DNA of 64,000 bases, taken from Lentinula raphanica (Eukaryota > Basidiomycota > Agaricomycetes > Agaricales > Omphalotaceae). Shown in pieces: positions 47,291-58,621 of the stretch. The position numbers were made by a program, and so were the translations under genes. The notes beneath the pieces were generated by a model that made no database searches, was not told where the DNA came from, and saw only the letters and a list, made by a program, of their open reading frames with translations. Position 1 is the first letter of the stretch. Each line of letters begins with the position of its first letter. The stretch is taken from the NCBI GenBank assembly GCA_027919835.1, contig JANVFP010000010.1, positions 310,001 through 374,000 on the forward strand, read 5' to 3'.

Positions 47291-49278
47291 TCAATAGGCA
47301 GTGGCACTCATCGATAACCCATTTTTTGCCCTGAGTGTGATGAGATATTCCATAGGAACAGGGCATTTTACTGATTTAGAACCCTTCACCCACAGTGGAT
47401 CCTCTTGGAGAAATTGGAGAAAACGTCTAAACGCATTCAGGTTGAACTCCTCATTCGAGGTGGCCTTGAACAAGCCCGTCCATACTAGTGGTGGTACTTC
47501 TACCTCAACAGGAGGGTCGGCTTTTAGGTAATCATCCACTAGCCAGGATAGTCCCTCAGATGGTTTGGGAAGTCGAGGAGCTTCGATGAAACTGAGGTTC
47601 ACCGGGGCGTCTGAAGCACAAAATGCGAGAGCAAAATCGATATCCCAAGGTTCAGGAATGGGATCTGAGGATAATATTTTGTTTGAGCGGTCCATGAGGT
47701 CCACGTCCTTGACATCAGAGGCAGAGAAATGGATCATCAAGCGAAATATCTCCCGATGGTCATCTACTTTGCGCTGGGCGAGGTGAATGCCACTGAACAA
47801 GATCCACATAATTCTCACATCCATACAAAACCCGCAATGCTTAACGAGAGCATAACTTTTTCGATATACTAGGAGCAAATGCTCCTAGGCTACAGAGTAT
47901 GATCTCCTTTGCAGAGATATTGGATGTAGTTTCTCCGGGCCACCAGAGTGCTTTGAGTATGAGTTCCTGGTGGTCATCTTCATCATTGAGACAAGCTGCG
48001 TTGCGCTCAACATATTTGAGTACATTGAAGGTTCCAACCCGAGTATACCACGGGGGGCTCCATGGATGCCGGACTCTCTGATATACCACACGAGGGATCT
48101 GGAAGATGTAATAGAACAGTTCCGAGAAGGTTGTTCTGTAAGGGCATTTAACGATACACAGAGGAAAAGCACTGGCAGCTAGGTAGAACAATACAACGGT
48201 GGCCGTGATAGCACCAGTCACATCATGATGCAATTGACACGTCCAGGGGAACAAGGAATATGACCAGGCCAACGAGGAAAAGCATGGGTGACAGATGCAA
48301 AAGGACAGGAAAGATGCCAATAATCGCCTGAACTTTCCATGCTCTCAGTCCCTCGTACCGGAATTGGCGGATGAAGGTCCTCTCTCGAGGTGTCCCTGTG
48401 ACAATGGACATGTATTGACGCAGCCGCTGTTTGGCGAGGACAGCGAACAGTGCGACAGATAACGCGATAATAAGACTGGTGAACCATATTCCATTCACCC
48501 AGATATCTCCGGTGGTAGGAGAGAAAGTCGTATCAGTGGTAGGTATCTGCGAGATGGTAGAGATGTTTCCATTGGCACGAAGTATGGCAGAGATCTCTCC
48601 GAGGTAAGATGCGGAGACTGCATAGTCTACCGAGAGCGCTTGAGAAGTCTGTACGACGAAAGTCGTGACAACTGCCGAGAAGAGACCGGCCTGTGTCCAG
48701 TGACTGATGAGGCGGAGAACATTGTGCAAGAACGATGAATAGACGTACAAACACCAGGAGAATATCAAGGCTATCTCCCAATTCACCAACCATATCATTG
48801 TCGAACGCGGTTGCCTCATCAAGATACACCCACCAGACCCTTGCTTCTGGATCGTGTTCGTGATACTGACGGTTTTCCGGATACTTCAAGCGATAATCGT
48901 AATTCGCTTTCAAAACCGAGCTCGGGGTTCAGCCCTGATATCGTGTTAGCTCGACCAGTACGAAACCTCACCTGCTAAGGGATTCGTACGTTGAACATGT
49001 TGGCTCTTCAAACCAAACTTGCGCTTGGGTAGACTGCACTTCATGGAGCTATTAGCAGCCTGGTCGTCTGCTGCTCCTCGGACACCTCTTTTTGCTTCTC
49101 GCAACTCTTCCTAAACGGGGGAATCAGTAAAACCTGAACTTGAAGGTGCATTGGTTTCGTGGTGTTGCTTGTGACACTCGAGTAAGATGTTGCGCATATC
49201 GGGCATGAGCTCGACCATCTCGGACACTGGTATATTGGGATCCATAGTATGAGCTGCAGAATTGGTTGTGGAGGACAT
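47291..49278 (-). pseudogene. DUF6535-family membrane protein, probably damaged
   Basis: The core reads RVWWVYLDEATAFDNDM, then LGDSLDILLVF/AGLFSAVVTTFVVQ across a good intron, then membrane helices and KCPYRTTFSELFYYIFQ. This is the layout of DUF6535 proteins, a large lineage-expanded family in Agaricomycetes whose function is not known. The frame breaks near 48215-48240 between PLDVSIAS and VTGAITATVVLFY, inside the membrane region. A 67-nt GT-AG candidate there restores the frame but would delete a membrane helix. The 5' part (possible ATG at 49278) and the 3' part (VRIMWILFSG... to the TAA at 47291) could not be joined to the core with clean splice sites. It may be a decaying copy, or a gene with a sequence error. 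Confidence 0.5.
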
Positions 49279-49553
49279 GATTGTTTGTTCAGTGAATGCT
49301 AAAGGTAGGATGATATTATTCAGAACGTGAATCTACAAGCCTATGCGAGCTTGTCAATTGAGTAAGTAAATATTCTGTAAGAAATGTTACTCACCATATA
49401 TCTACATGTATCCAGCTTCACGCTCACTGGGGTATATGATCAACAACGAAACCGCAAAATGTGGATGAAGCATGCCGCGTCGAGGGACCCGGTCAGTGAG
49501 GGTCAGTCACTGCTGAGAAAACAAGGAAAACGTCCGGCGTATAGCGGGCCGAT

Positions 49554-50446
49554 ATGGTTTCTACCAAACCACCGCTAGGAAGCCTCGCAATCCAAGCTCC
49601 TAGCTTGACTCCTCAAATCGTGCACGTCTCTCCGGAAACATGTCTGGATCTTTCTATCTTCAAAGGTGATTCTGCTTTGGTACACCTGCCTGGACTTTTT
49701 GGGATGGCTTATAACTGGACGCAATCACGAATTATGACCAACAGCTGTGTTACGAAGTTATAGAGCACTTGACGACACAATAAACATGGTACGTGGCTGG
49801 ATGATTAATATTGTTCTTAGTGCTACTAATGATTCCGGAACTTATCAGCGTTTGAATCGTACTACTGCCTTCGTAAATGACCAAGAAAGACAGAAAACAA
49901 CCCGCGGAAAACAGTCCGCGGAAGAACAAGCTTGTGCACGATTATGGCAAGAACTTGTTTGTGTGTCTCCAATCTTCATCAACACTTCTTTCTGCATCAA
50001 TGACTGATTTTCATTCAATGTATCTTGGCTAGCCAACTGGACCCGCAGACGGGAACTCATAGAATACTGTGTGGGAGTTGTCGACCAGTCCAGCAAAGCA
50101 AAGCAAGAGATCCTCGATAGTCAAACTTCAAGCCCCCGCGAAATACGCAAAGCTCGTGCGGAAAAGTACTCTCAGGAAGTAAAGGTAACGCTGCCCGAAG
50201 CCACCTTTTCTCGTTACCCCTAATGCTGAAAAATCGTGCACTGCAGCGAGACCAAATACATAAGGAGCTCGCTGTGGAGGCAATAGTGAAGCAACGTTCT
50301 GTGGATGGTATGTATGGCTGTTGATGCACGAAGACGTTGGGTCTACAAATTACTTTCTAGCATTCAGATCCAGGTGTATGTACTTTGTGCCTCCATTAAC
50401 TGATGTGGAAGCACGCAAGATGTGGGATGCTGCTAGTGCACGGTAG
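49554..50446 (+). CDS. MIX23: MIX23 (CCDC58) mitochondrial intermembrane-space protein
   Basis: Six exons (49554-49665, 49745-49788, 49849-49960, 50033-50184, 50247-50307, 50361-50446) encode 188 residues. Key blocks match the family: ETCLDLSIFKAVLRSYRALD, DDTINMRLNRTTAF, a cysteine in QACARLWQEL, RRRELIEYCVGVVDQSSKAK, and the C-terminal FRSRCMYFVPP. MIX23 is a conserved protein of the mitochondrial intermembrane space that is imported through the Mia40 route and supports protein import across the TIM22/TIM23 systems. It is somewhat longer than the roughly 145-residue animal protein because of N-terminal and loop additions. The third intron donor (GTGTGT at 49961) was chosen because it alone gives SNWTRRREL in phase. 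Confidence 0.85.
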
Positions 50447-50570
50447 CTAATAGCTATGTATAGTACAAACTGTAGTTTTTGTGAGTACAGTACGCCAATG
50501 AACGCTGATGTCATCTATTATGATCGGAGTTGAACTGAAAAGTTTATTCAACGTCTCTTTGTGCTCTACT

Positions 50571-51723
50571 ATGACCTTGTCCAAAATTTCCTTGTCGCTC
50601 ATTTTCTTCACTATCACTCTTGTACGAGCAGCAACATTCCTTGTACAAGATGAGACTCAGAGTATCCTCCTAAAAAGCTCGAAGGCTGAGATCAAGGTTC
50701 CTGTGGTGAGTGCGGGGTAGTCCGATTTTGCAAGAACACGTAGAGCTCAGTACATCATGACTGTGATAGGTACTAGGAGTAATGAGCAGTTTGTCTTCGT
50801 ACTCAGGTTGACTGGAATATTCACTGCTCACAACTTCTCCGCCAACAGGATGTCCCGATGCGTTACTTTGTGAAAACTCTATGGATGCCGTGCTGAAGAA
50901 AGTCGGCGACAAGATTGATCTGAAATTGGTGTATATTGCCAAGTACGACTTGTTCACTCAACATACCCTCATCATTGCTGAACCGTAGGGCGACAGGATC
51001 AACTCTTCCGAACCAGACTTTGGGGCAACTTGCATGCACGGACCCGAAGAATGGTGACGAATTATGTGCCATCAATGGTGACATACGAAGCTCAAGTTTC
51101 AAATCTCAATAGTGCAGGTAACGTGCAGCAGCTATGCGCTGCGAAATATGCTCCCTTCTCAAATTGGTGGGAGTTTGTACATTGCAACAATTATGAAGGT
51201 ATGTAAGCAAAGTCTCAATGGATCCATATAGAACCCGTTTGTAACGAAATACAGGTAGAAGCAAGGTCGGTTCCTAATCTGCTGTAAGTAACCTGCCGTT
51301 CAAACTCCCGAACAGATTGGGCTACCAGAAACGGCAAGAAAATGCGCGCAAACTGCACAGATAGATTGGGAGACAAGTGGTGTCGGCGAATGTGCGGGAC
51401 TGGATGCAAGTGGTAAGGCCGCAGAAGGAGGTAAGTGTACTATGATAGTTGTTGGCATACTCATTCAGCGCTGACGCGCGGTCTCAGTGAGGTTATTCCA
51501 CAAGAGTATCGAGTTTGGAAAGACTATAGGATTGGAGAAGAGCTGTACCATTTACATCAACGGAGAGAAAGTCTGCGTACACGATGGCACTTGGAAAGAA
51601 TGCGAGGTAATCTGTCTGTACATCCTTCTTGGTTCCTTTGAACTGAACACACTACAGAATGGTCATACTGTTGCTGATTTTACTCGGCAGATTAACGAAG
51701 CTTACGATAAATTGAACGCCTGA
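50571..51723 (+). CDS. GILT-family (gamma-interferon-inducible thiol reductase-like) protein
   Basis: About eight exons, roughly 233 residues. ATG 50571 is preferred over the in-frame ATG at 50508 because it gives a clean signal peptide (MTLSKISLSLIFFTITLVRA). The GILT signature C-x-H-G-x2-E-C-x2-N-x4-C is present as CMHGPEECAGNVQQLC, followed by WWEFVHC. Animal GILT reduces disulfides in the lysosome using a CxxC active site. Here that position reads MSRCPDALLCEN, so the second active-site cysteine is replaced by Ala. It is probably secreted or vacuolar, and its reductase activity is uncertain. Exon 2 (50770-50788) is only 19 nt. Acceptors at 50996 and the join at TG/T before GCAGGT were chosen to restore the signature. 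Confidence 0.85.
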
Positions 51724-51926
51724 GTGACTTGCTTTTGGAATTGGGAGAGGTCTCCCGAGTCTCCAATCCATACTTTCAACCTGAACGGATGAATGTGATT
51801 GAGAATATAGTCCTATGAATTTTATCTACACGAAGATACTTCTACCTTTACTTTCCAAACACGAATTGTATCGAATTTCCTCTAAGTCGAATAACGTGGT
51901 AGTAGAATAAGGCAATAGGGGCTTAC

Positions 51927-54900
51927 ATGAGCAGCAACGCGGGCGTCGGTGACTTCACTTTTGTCCACCATCTCAAACCATCAAGTTTGTCGTCAAACTG
52001 CCAGTTGCTCAGTATGGATAAGGAAGTGCGACAACTGGTTGATATGGTCTGTACATCGACTGTCTTTTCGTATCATTTCGTGCACTGAATTCTGATTGCT
52101 GAAAATCATCTTCTCTTCCAGGGTGTCACCCCAGCCCAGGCGCGCGCAGCTCTGAAGAAGTACAAAGATGTGATGGAAGCGGCTGAGAAGATCTTTGCAG
52201 GAGACTTTGACAATGTCAACGAGGTCAACACAGACCGTGCTCAGCGGTCGCAGGCAAACAGTGGCGCTAGTGTGAGTTTCAATCTTTTCCTCCTCTCAAG
52301 TATTTATGAATCAACAAATGACCTAGGATCGCGCTCAAGACGTGAATATGAACGACGAGGATGATGACGGAGAGATAGAAGAAGATGAAGGTTTGTCAAT
52401 GTGATGCTCTCGAACATGTCAATGAGTTTTGATATTGGATCCTATAAGGCTCTGATGCTTACATGGATTACTTTTCGGATGATGATGGTGGACAACCCAA
52501 GAGCCCAGGAGCAGCCAAACTCAATGATCCTTATGCTGGTACGTCGAACTCGTGCGTCTTTGCTTCAGAGCGCTACAATAACTTTCTCTCTAGGTATCTT
52601 TTTTTCCAAAGATCGACGCGAGGAAGTGATTGAAGTAGAGGAAGAACCTGTTTTCGTTGCTGTCCCCGAATGTGATCAGAAGCTGGAAGTCATGACTCAA
52701 GGGAAATGGATGGCTGGTTGTCCCGAGGGTAGCGAGCAGACTTTCTTGTTCTCCTTGTACTCGCAGCTCAGCGAGTCACAACTCAGCTCAGTAGACGGTA
52801 TCTGTCCATGTCCCTCCGGTTGTGGTCAGAGTGTCAAACGACAGCAAAGCGATTTCTTCGCAGTCTATGTGAGTTTCTCCCTTGGTTGCACTATTGATAA
52901 GAAACAGGGTACCAATGGCGCATTTTTACACTTAGCCCGATTTCACCACTTACATCAAACATATACGAAAGATAGTGCCTCGGACATGCACCAAATGTCA
53001 GACGGAATTCTGTCTCGCGTGTGGAGAGAAAATTTCTCAACAAACAAGTGACCCACTCTGGCATTGCTCTAATCTGCAGGGTGTCATCCTCGGCGTCGGA
53101 CTTTACATGATTGAAAAGCAATTCGAACAACAGAAAGAACAAATCGAAACAAGGGATACTACTGAGCGGGAGAGTAAGCGAAGGAAGACTCGGGACTCGG
53201 ACGATGATGATTATCCAACCCAGAAGAAAGGTGGGATAGGTTATGCTGGAAATGTGAAAGAGGATGTGAGTCCGCTATTTTGTTCAAGCTACATGTTTAC
53301 TAAGGCGTTCCTTGTCAGAGCTCCGGTCAAGCAGAGGTCCAGGCTATCCAGTTTGCCAAAGATACTAGAATTCAAAACCTTCTTGCCGAAGTTCGCGTTT
53401 ATCTTCCTTCTTTGCAACGCGCGGGTGGGGCTCGTTCATCTGATTATCTTCCCCAGTAAGCACATTATACATTGAATGTAGATTGTTTCCTAATTGTTCC
53501 GGTCTCTGCAGCCCCTCATCCCTCACCCACTTACGTCGTCGATTCAACCTAATTGCTAGCGAACTTCTTCGTAACGATTCTTTAGCGGACATGTCTGATC
53601 GACATGGATTATATTTCGAGTTACTCGAATGGCTAGAGGTATGTATTATATTCCTATGCCTAACCGTTCTTCTTTGACTTCACGTCCTTCTGCAGACAAT
53701 CTCATCCCATGAAAGTTTATGCAGTATGATGCCTATGCCTATCATGAAGAGCATCAGTCAGCAGACTTTAGTGAAGAAAACCAGCAATTCGCCAACACGA
53801 GAGCGTAAGATCATATATGAAGGCAGTCCCAGTCCTCGGGAACTTCTAGAAGCAATCGCTCTGCAAGCACAGGCTGCGCTCAAGGTGAGTTGACTACGTT
53901 TTTAGAATACCTGATTCCTCAAATAACATCACTCGAGGGGCTTGAATGTTCGAAAGCTCCCGAAGATCCATCACCAGAACCTACTGAAGAACAAAAGCGG
54001 AAAGCGGTTCACGATACCAAAGGAAAATCGAAAGATACGCTGCCCGATAATCTTGACGAAACTGCAAAGCTATACAGCTTCTGTGATCGCCTTTTGGCCA
54101 CTACGGTTCAAATTGATCGGTCCTTGCGAGAGCTCAAAGGAGACGAGTTTGTCAAGCGAATGCATGAGTCGCTTCCTAAGGCCTATACTTCGGCGTCGGA
54201 TACGATATATGTTGATGCCGGTGATACTGAGGATGACGCTAAGGAGGCATATGTGAAGTGGGCCAGCTCGAGCAGGTAGGTTTATAATTACACATACAGC
54301 CCCCAGACATGCAATTGACCATCCTTCGCAGGTTCGAGTACTGTGATCTCACGATTCCAGCGACAGACGAATCGGATGAGACAATAAACTACAAACACTA
54401 CTTCAACAATGAAATTCGAATGCTTGCGAACTCTAACATTCCGAAACGCTCGGTGGCTATCGCGAAAGAGGTATGTGGTTGTTTCCCCCTTTTAGTCCAT
54501 TGTATGGCTTACGGGACGTCGCAGCTCGCGATTCTTACTACGAATTTACCAATCGCCTGGGATTCGTCCATATTTCTTAGAGTAGACGATACAAGGGTTG
54601 ATGTTATTAAATGCCTAATCACAGGTCCTGAAGGCACTCCGTAAGTCTTGCCTTACACGACTGCGCCAATACTAGTAGAATTGAACGAATCGCATGCTAG
54701 GTATCACAATGGCTGGTCTGTGACTTGTGTTATGTCTTTCTCTACGCCTTGTCTCAACACCAAGGCGAACGCAGCTTTTTGTTCGACGTCTTTTTGGGTG
54801 CAAATTACAACCAATCACCTCCTAGGTAGTGTCGTCTATTCTACCAGTTGGCACTCAATTCTGACTGCTTCATTGATCGCAGTGTTAAGTATATGACCAC

Positions 54901-55794
54901 AAGCGGTGAGTGGCTTCTTTTTCATCTCTTGTTGCTGTTGCGCTCATTTCCCATATATTGTAGGTGGTAAATATCGCTTCAACCCAAACCGTGAGTGATC
55001 TGTGAAATGACGAATCCATGAAAGCTCACGGTCTGTTTGTGCATTAGTATATGCCGATGGCAAGGTTCGTCAACGTTTCTGTAGTATATGCATCTGATAT
55101 GCACCATTTTTTCTCATTTCATCAGGTTTGCCTCAGTCTACTCGGTAAGCGTCCTCCGGCAATACACTCTGAAATCGATTCTCATTCACCTTCAGGTACT
55201 TGGACTGGACCAGGCTGGGTGCCGTGAGTTGCGATCCAATCTACATACACTGAACATCTTTGACACAGAGAAACAAGGTTTAAATCGACATTGCTTCAAG
55301 TTCTTATATCGATCCAATCCATGATCTTATGTGAAGAACCATATCTCAATGAACCAGGTTGGGCTTCAAGTGCTGGCACTGCTGCATCCAGAGCATGTAC
55401 GTGATCAACTATCTGCTGATTATAAGAGTCTTAACCGTGATTCCGTGTGTTTAGATTCAGCCAATTGTAGACGCATGGTAGTCAAAGCTGCAGTAAGCAA
55501 ACCGAATGTGTTTTACAAATTAGTACTCACATTGGCAATCACTTTCTTGTGCAGATGCTTGAGAACCTACAAAACCCTCCGGAACCATTCGAAGATGTGA
55601 TCAAAACACATTTCAGACTGAAGGCTCGATCGATACAGAGGCAGTTGGACGAGTGGCTTAGAGAAGATGATGGACGAGCATTGGCGTCAGACGGCGGGGA
55701 ATATTCAGGCCCTGGCAGAAATTCGAGCCAAAGTAGTTCAAATGGTTTCAAGGCTGATATCGATACGTTGAAGGGGCTTTTGAGAGATTTATGA
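51927..55794 (+). CDS. UBA + IBR-like + UBC fusion, BIRC6-like ubiquitin-conjugating protein
   Basis: Twenty-two exons encode 886 residues: 51927-52046, 52122-52271, 52327-52390, 52449-52538, 52594-52868, 52936-53265, 53319-53455, 53512-53638, 53696-53884, 53938-54275, 54332-54470, 54525-54640, 54701-54715, 54775-54825, 54883-54905, 54964-54990, 55048-55064, 55126-55144, 55196-55223, 55269-55396, 55455-55492, 55555-55794. A UBA-like domain comes first (VDMGVTPAQARAALKKYKDV), then a Cys/His-rich IBR/RBR-like segment (CPCPSGCGQSV, CTKCQTEFCLACG, DPLWHC), a helical middle, and a UBC domain: [37 protein letters not shown] and ILCEEPYLNEPGWASSAGT. The last block most resembles BIRC6. Catalytic Cys is residue 738. 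It should accept ubiquitin from E1; the fused modules suggest combined E2/E3-type activity, which is inference. Confidence 0.85.
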
Positions 55795-55966
55795 TAAGAA
55801 GTTTGTATCTGCATATCAATAAACATCGTCGAATATTGTTGACATGTGAAAAAGTTATAAAGTACACTTCGAATGTACAAATGCCCGAGTTCCGTTCCAA
55901 CGTCATGTAAATACTCTTTCTCCTCCATTCCCAACCACCAGCTTCAATTTTCAACCTTACCTGAAT

Positions 55967-57459
55967 ATGATGGACGATTCCGTGATACATGCCATGGCCG
56001 GAGCTGGTGAGCAACTGACAGATTGAATCTGACACGCGATACTGATTCGCGTCGATAGGTGGTGGTGTTTTGGTGAGATTCTCTCCAGTTTGAACATGAT
56101 GCACGGTTTCTGAACGTGTTCGAAGGCCATGACGGCTACCTAGTATGTTGGATGTCCTTGCTTGTTTGCAGTGCGCGGAATCTGATCGAACTCTTCACAG
56201 TCCTCTTGTCTTCCTTTCGACGCGTGCCGCTGTCAAGACACAGAACGAGAACAAGGTTTGTTAAACCGCCGTCAGTCACCAATATCTCCCTATCCTCAGA
56301 ATCAATTCGCAGTCCGTGTATGAAGCTGTCTTGGAAGTGCTCGAACGCGAAGGCATTCTGGGCCTGTACAGTGGACTTAGTTCAAGCTTGCTTGGAATTG
56401 CAGTAACTAATGGGTGCGTTGCATTCTTATAAGCACTGCCATCGCATCTAACGCCCTCGTTCTGTGCAGGGTATACTACTACTTCTATGAGAGATCCAGG
56501 AGCATATTCCTTACTGGCGGGAAGAAAGGCCTGACCACACTCGAGTCCATCGTGACAGGCTTGATTGCTGGTACTCCACATCCTGAATCTGATAGACCTT
56601 CGTAAGAACTTCTCGTTAGGTTCTGCTACAACAGTCATTAGCAATCCTCTTTGGGTCATTCAAACGTCCCAGGCTGTTCGTACGATGGAATCCTCGGATG
56701 CTAAGATTAGGAGACTGGACTTCTTTGAGACAGTTCAGCATATCCTGGCCAAGTTTGGGATGAAGTACGCCCTAGGTTTCTCTTAATTAAGGCGTTGTTC
56801 ATGTTCGGTCTCAGGGGATTCTTCCGAGGAATAGGACCTGCATTAGGTATAGCCCATGAAATTATGAGTACTCATGTTGATATGTGCTCGGTGAAACAGT
56901 ACTTGTCGTCAATCCGGTTATCCAGTATTCGGTGTTCGAACAACTCAAGAACTTTCTAGCAGCACGCCGGAGATTGAGAGGTAGAGGTCTTACTGACTGG
57001 GACTTCTTTGTGCTTGGTGCAATCTCGAAATTGGGTGAGCTTTGGTGTTCTTCATTGCTTGCAACTCAGAAGATCTACGTAGCTAACCGGTAACATTGTC
57101 AGTTGCTACCTCGGTCACTTATCCTTATATGTGAATACACTAAGCCTCTTTGCACGGATTTGAAGGCTTATAGTGTCTCACAGCGTTGTCAAAGCCAGGT
57201 TACAAGCGGGTGCCACCAAATACAGGTCTTCCATCAATGCGTTAGCGACAATTCTAAGAGAGGAGGGCATCGAAGGGTTATACAAAGGCATGGGTAGCAA
57301 GCTTTTACAGAGTGTGCTGACTGCAGCGATATTGTTTGCCTTCCAACGAAGGATCTTCTTGTTGACCAAAGCAGTGAGTGCTGCTCTTAAGGAGATTGGG
57401 TTGCATGGTTGACTCTTCTTTCTATGTTCCAGGCTCTGACTCTCCGCGTCAAAGCATGA
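55967..57459 (+). CDS. PMP47: Peroxisomal-type mitochondrial carrier family protein (PMP47/ANT1-like)
   Basis: About nine exons, roughly 320 residues. The start gives MMDDSVIHAMAGAGGG. Later blocks are classic for the SLC25A17/Pmp47 branch: STRAAVKTQNE, VLEREGILGLYSGLSSSLLG, SNPLWVIQTSQAV, PVIQYSVFEQLKNFL, VTYPYIVVKARLQAG and EEGIEGLYKGMGSKLLQSVL. These peroxisomal membrane carriers exchange ATP for AMP, or carry CoA and related nucleotides, to support fatty acid oxidation. The junction between the second exon (GGGVL) and the block PLVFLSTRAAV is uncertain: the splice I can find leaves CAESDRTLHS where a membrane helix is expected, so a small exon may be missing from the model or the first repeat may be degenerate. 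The last exon ends ALTLRVKA at 57459. Confidence 0.8.
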
Positions 57460-57696
57460 AGTAACCTTCCGGTTGGGTTGATACGTAGAATGTACAATAG
57501 AACGTCGTGCTGTGTAGACCTGACAATCACAAGTGCTCGCTAAGTGAAGGTCGATGCATCCTTGCGCATACCAAGTCAGGTTTCTTGAACGTTGCGGATC
57601 AAGGATCTCTGTAAGTACTAAGTATAGTAGTTTTGAAAATGGAGGAGGATGATCGTGCTCAAAAATTCCCACAGTCGAGCTTTCTCTTGAGTTTCG

Positions 57697-58358
57697 ATGG
57701 CACCGAATCTTCGTCTGAACGCTGTAGCTTTTATTTCACCTCAGAACCATCCAATTTTAATTCGAACGTTCACAAAGCAAGACGAAGGAGCTATTAAATA
57801 CCACTACATTGCGCATACCAGCTTGGATGTGATAGAGGAACGAGGTTCGGCTTAATACTCAACCACTGACATACTCTAGTGTCAGCTTACACCCACATAG
57901 CAAGCTCCAAGTCATCGGAATGCTATCTTGGCCTTCTATACTCTACGGAAGATGTGGCCGTGTACGGATATATGACTCCGCTGAAAGTGAACGCGTTTCC
58001 GTAGTGTGCCATTTGTTCTCTCGTTCAAACGAACCACTTTTTAGGTCAAAATAGTGCTTGCTGCTGCACTAACGGATGCTGTCGCTCGTGATGTGGACCT
58101 GAATATGGTGAGTAGAGCTCGTTTCTTGCCTTCTTGCCTCTCACTCCCAAACAATCCTTTCAGATCTTCAAAGCTCTGCATATGGCGTACTATTCCGCTA
58201 TCTCTAATCCTTTTCTGGTGCCTCCAGATACATCCGGAGCAGTTCATGATAGCGCCAGACCTGTGCTTGCGGGTAGTCCGAAATGGAAACAGTTCCGAAG
58301 ACGCGTAGACGAAATAGCTAGGATAGTGGGAAATCCAGCCACCACCACTGCACCATGA
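57697..58358 (+). CDS. TRAPPC2L / Tca17-like TRAPP tethering-complex subunit
   Basis: Four exons from ATG 57697 to TGA 58358, about 165 residues. Family blocks are IKYHYIAHTSLDVIEER, CYLGLLYSTEDVAVYGYMT, PLKVKIVLAAALTD, and IFKALHMAYYSAISNPF, with the C-terminal SPKWKQFRRRVDEIAR. TRAPPC2L is a longin-fold subunit of the TRAPP complexes, which act as guanine-nucleotide exchange factors for Rab GTPases in ER-Golgi and Golgi traffic. The first intron is unusually short (57845-57879, 35 nt). The second junction uses AAA/GTC, reached by an intron of 59 nt starting GTGAAC. Confidence 0.88.
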
Positions 58359-58621
58359 TATTTACATCGAACGACGAAATTCGGTTGTCGAAGAAACTAC
58401 TAAGCAAGCAGTCTCCCCGACCTCACTATATCTGATGGTTCTTCGCTTCTCAAGTCACATATCCTTTAGCGGGAATTCCAATGTGAATTTGAGGTAGTCC
58501 CAACTTCATCAGTGATGTCGTTGAAATGAACCCATAGAAAACATACCCTTTATTGACTCAGCTGATACTAGCATACCACGGTTGATACAGATACGGGGTA
58601 AATATCATGTATACACAAAAT

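Noticed and set aside
50508..50570. Earlier ATG for the GILT-like gene
   Set aside because: It would place 21 residues ahead of a good signal peptide. The ATG at 50571 is more likely, though the other cannot be excluded.
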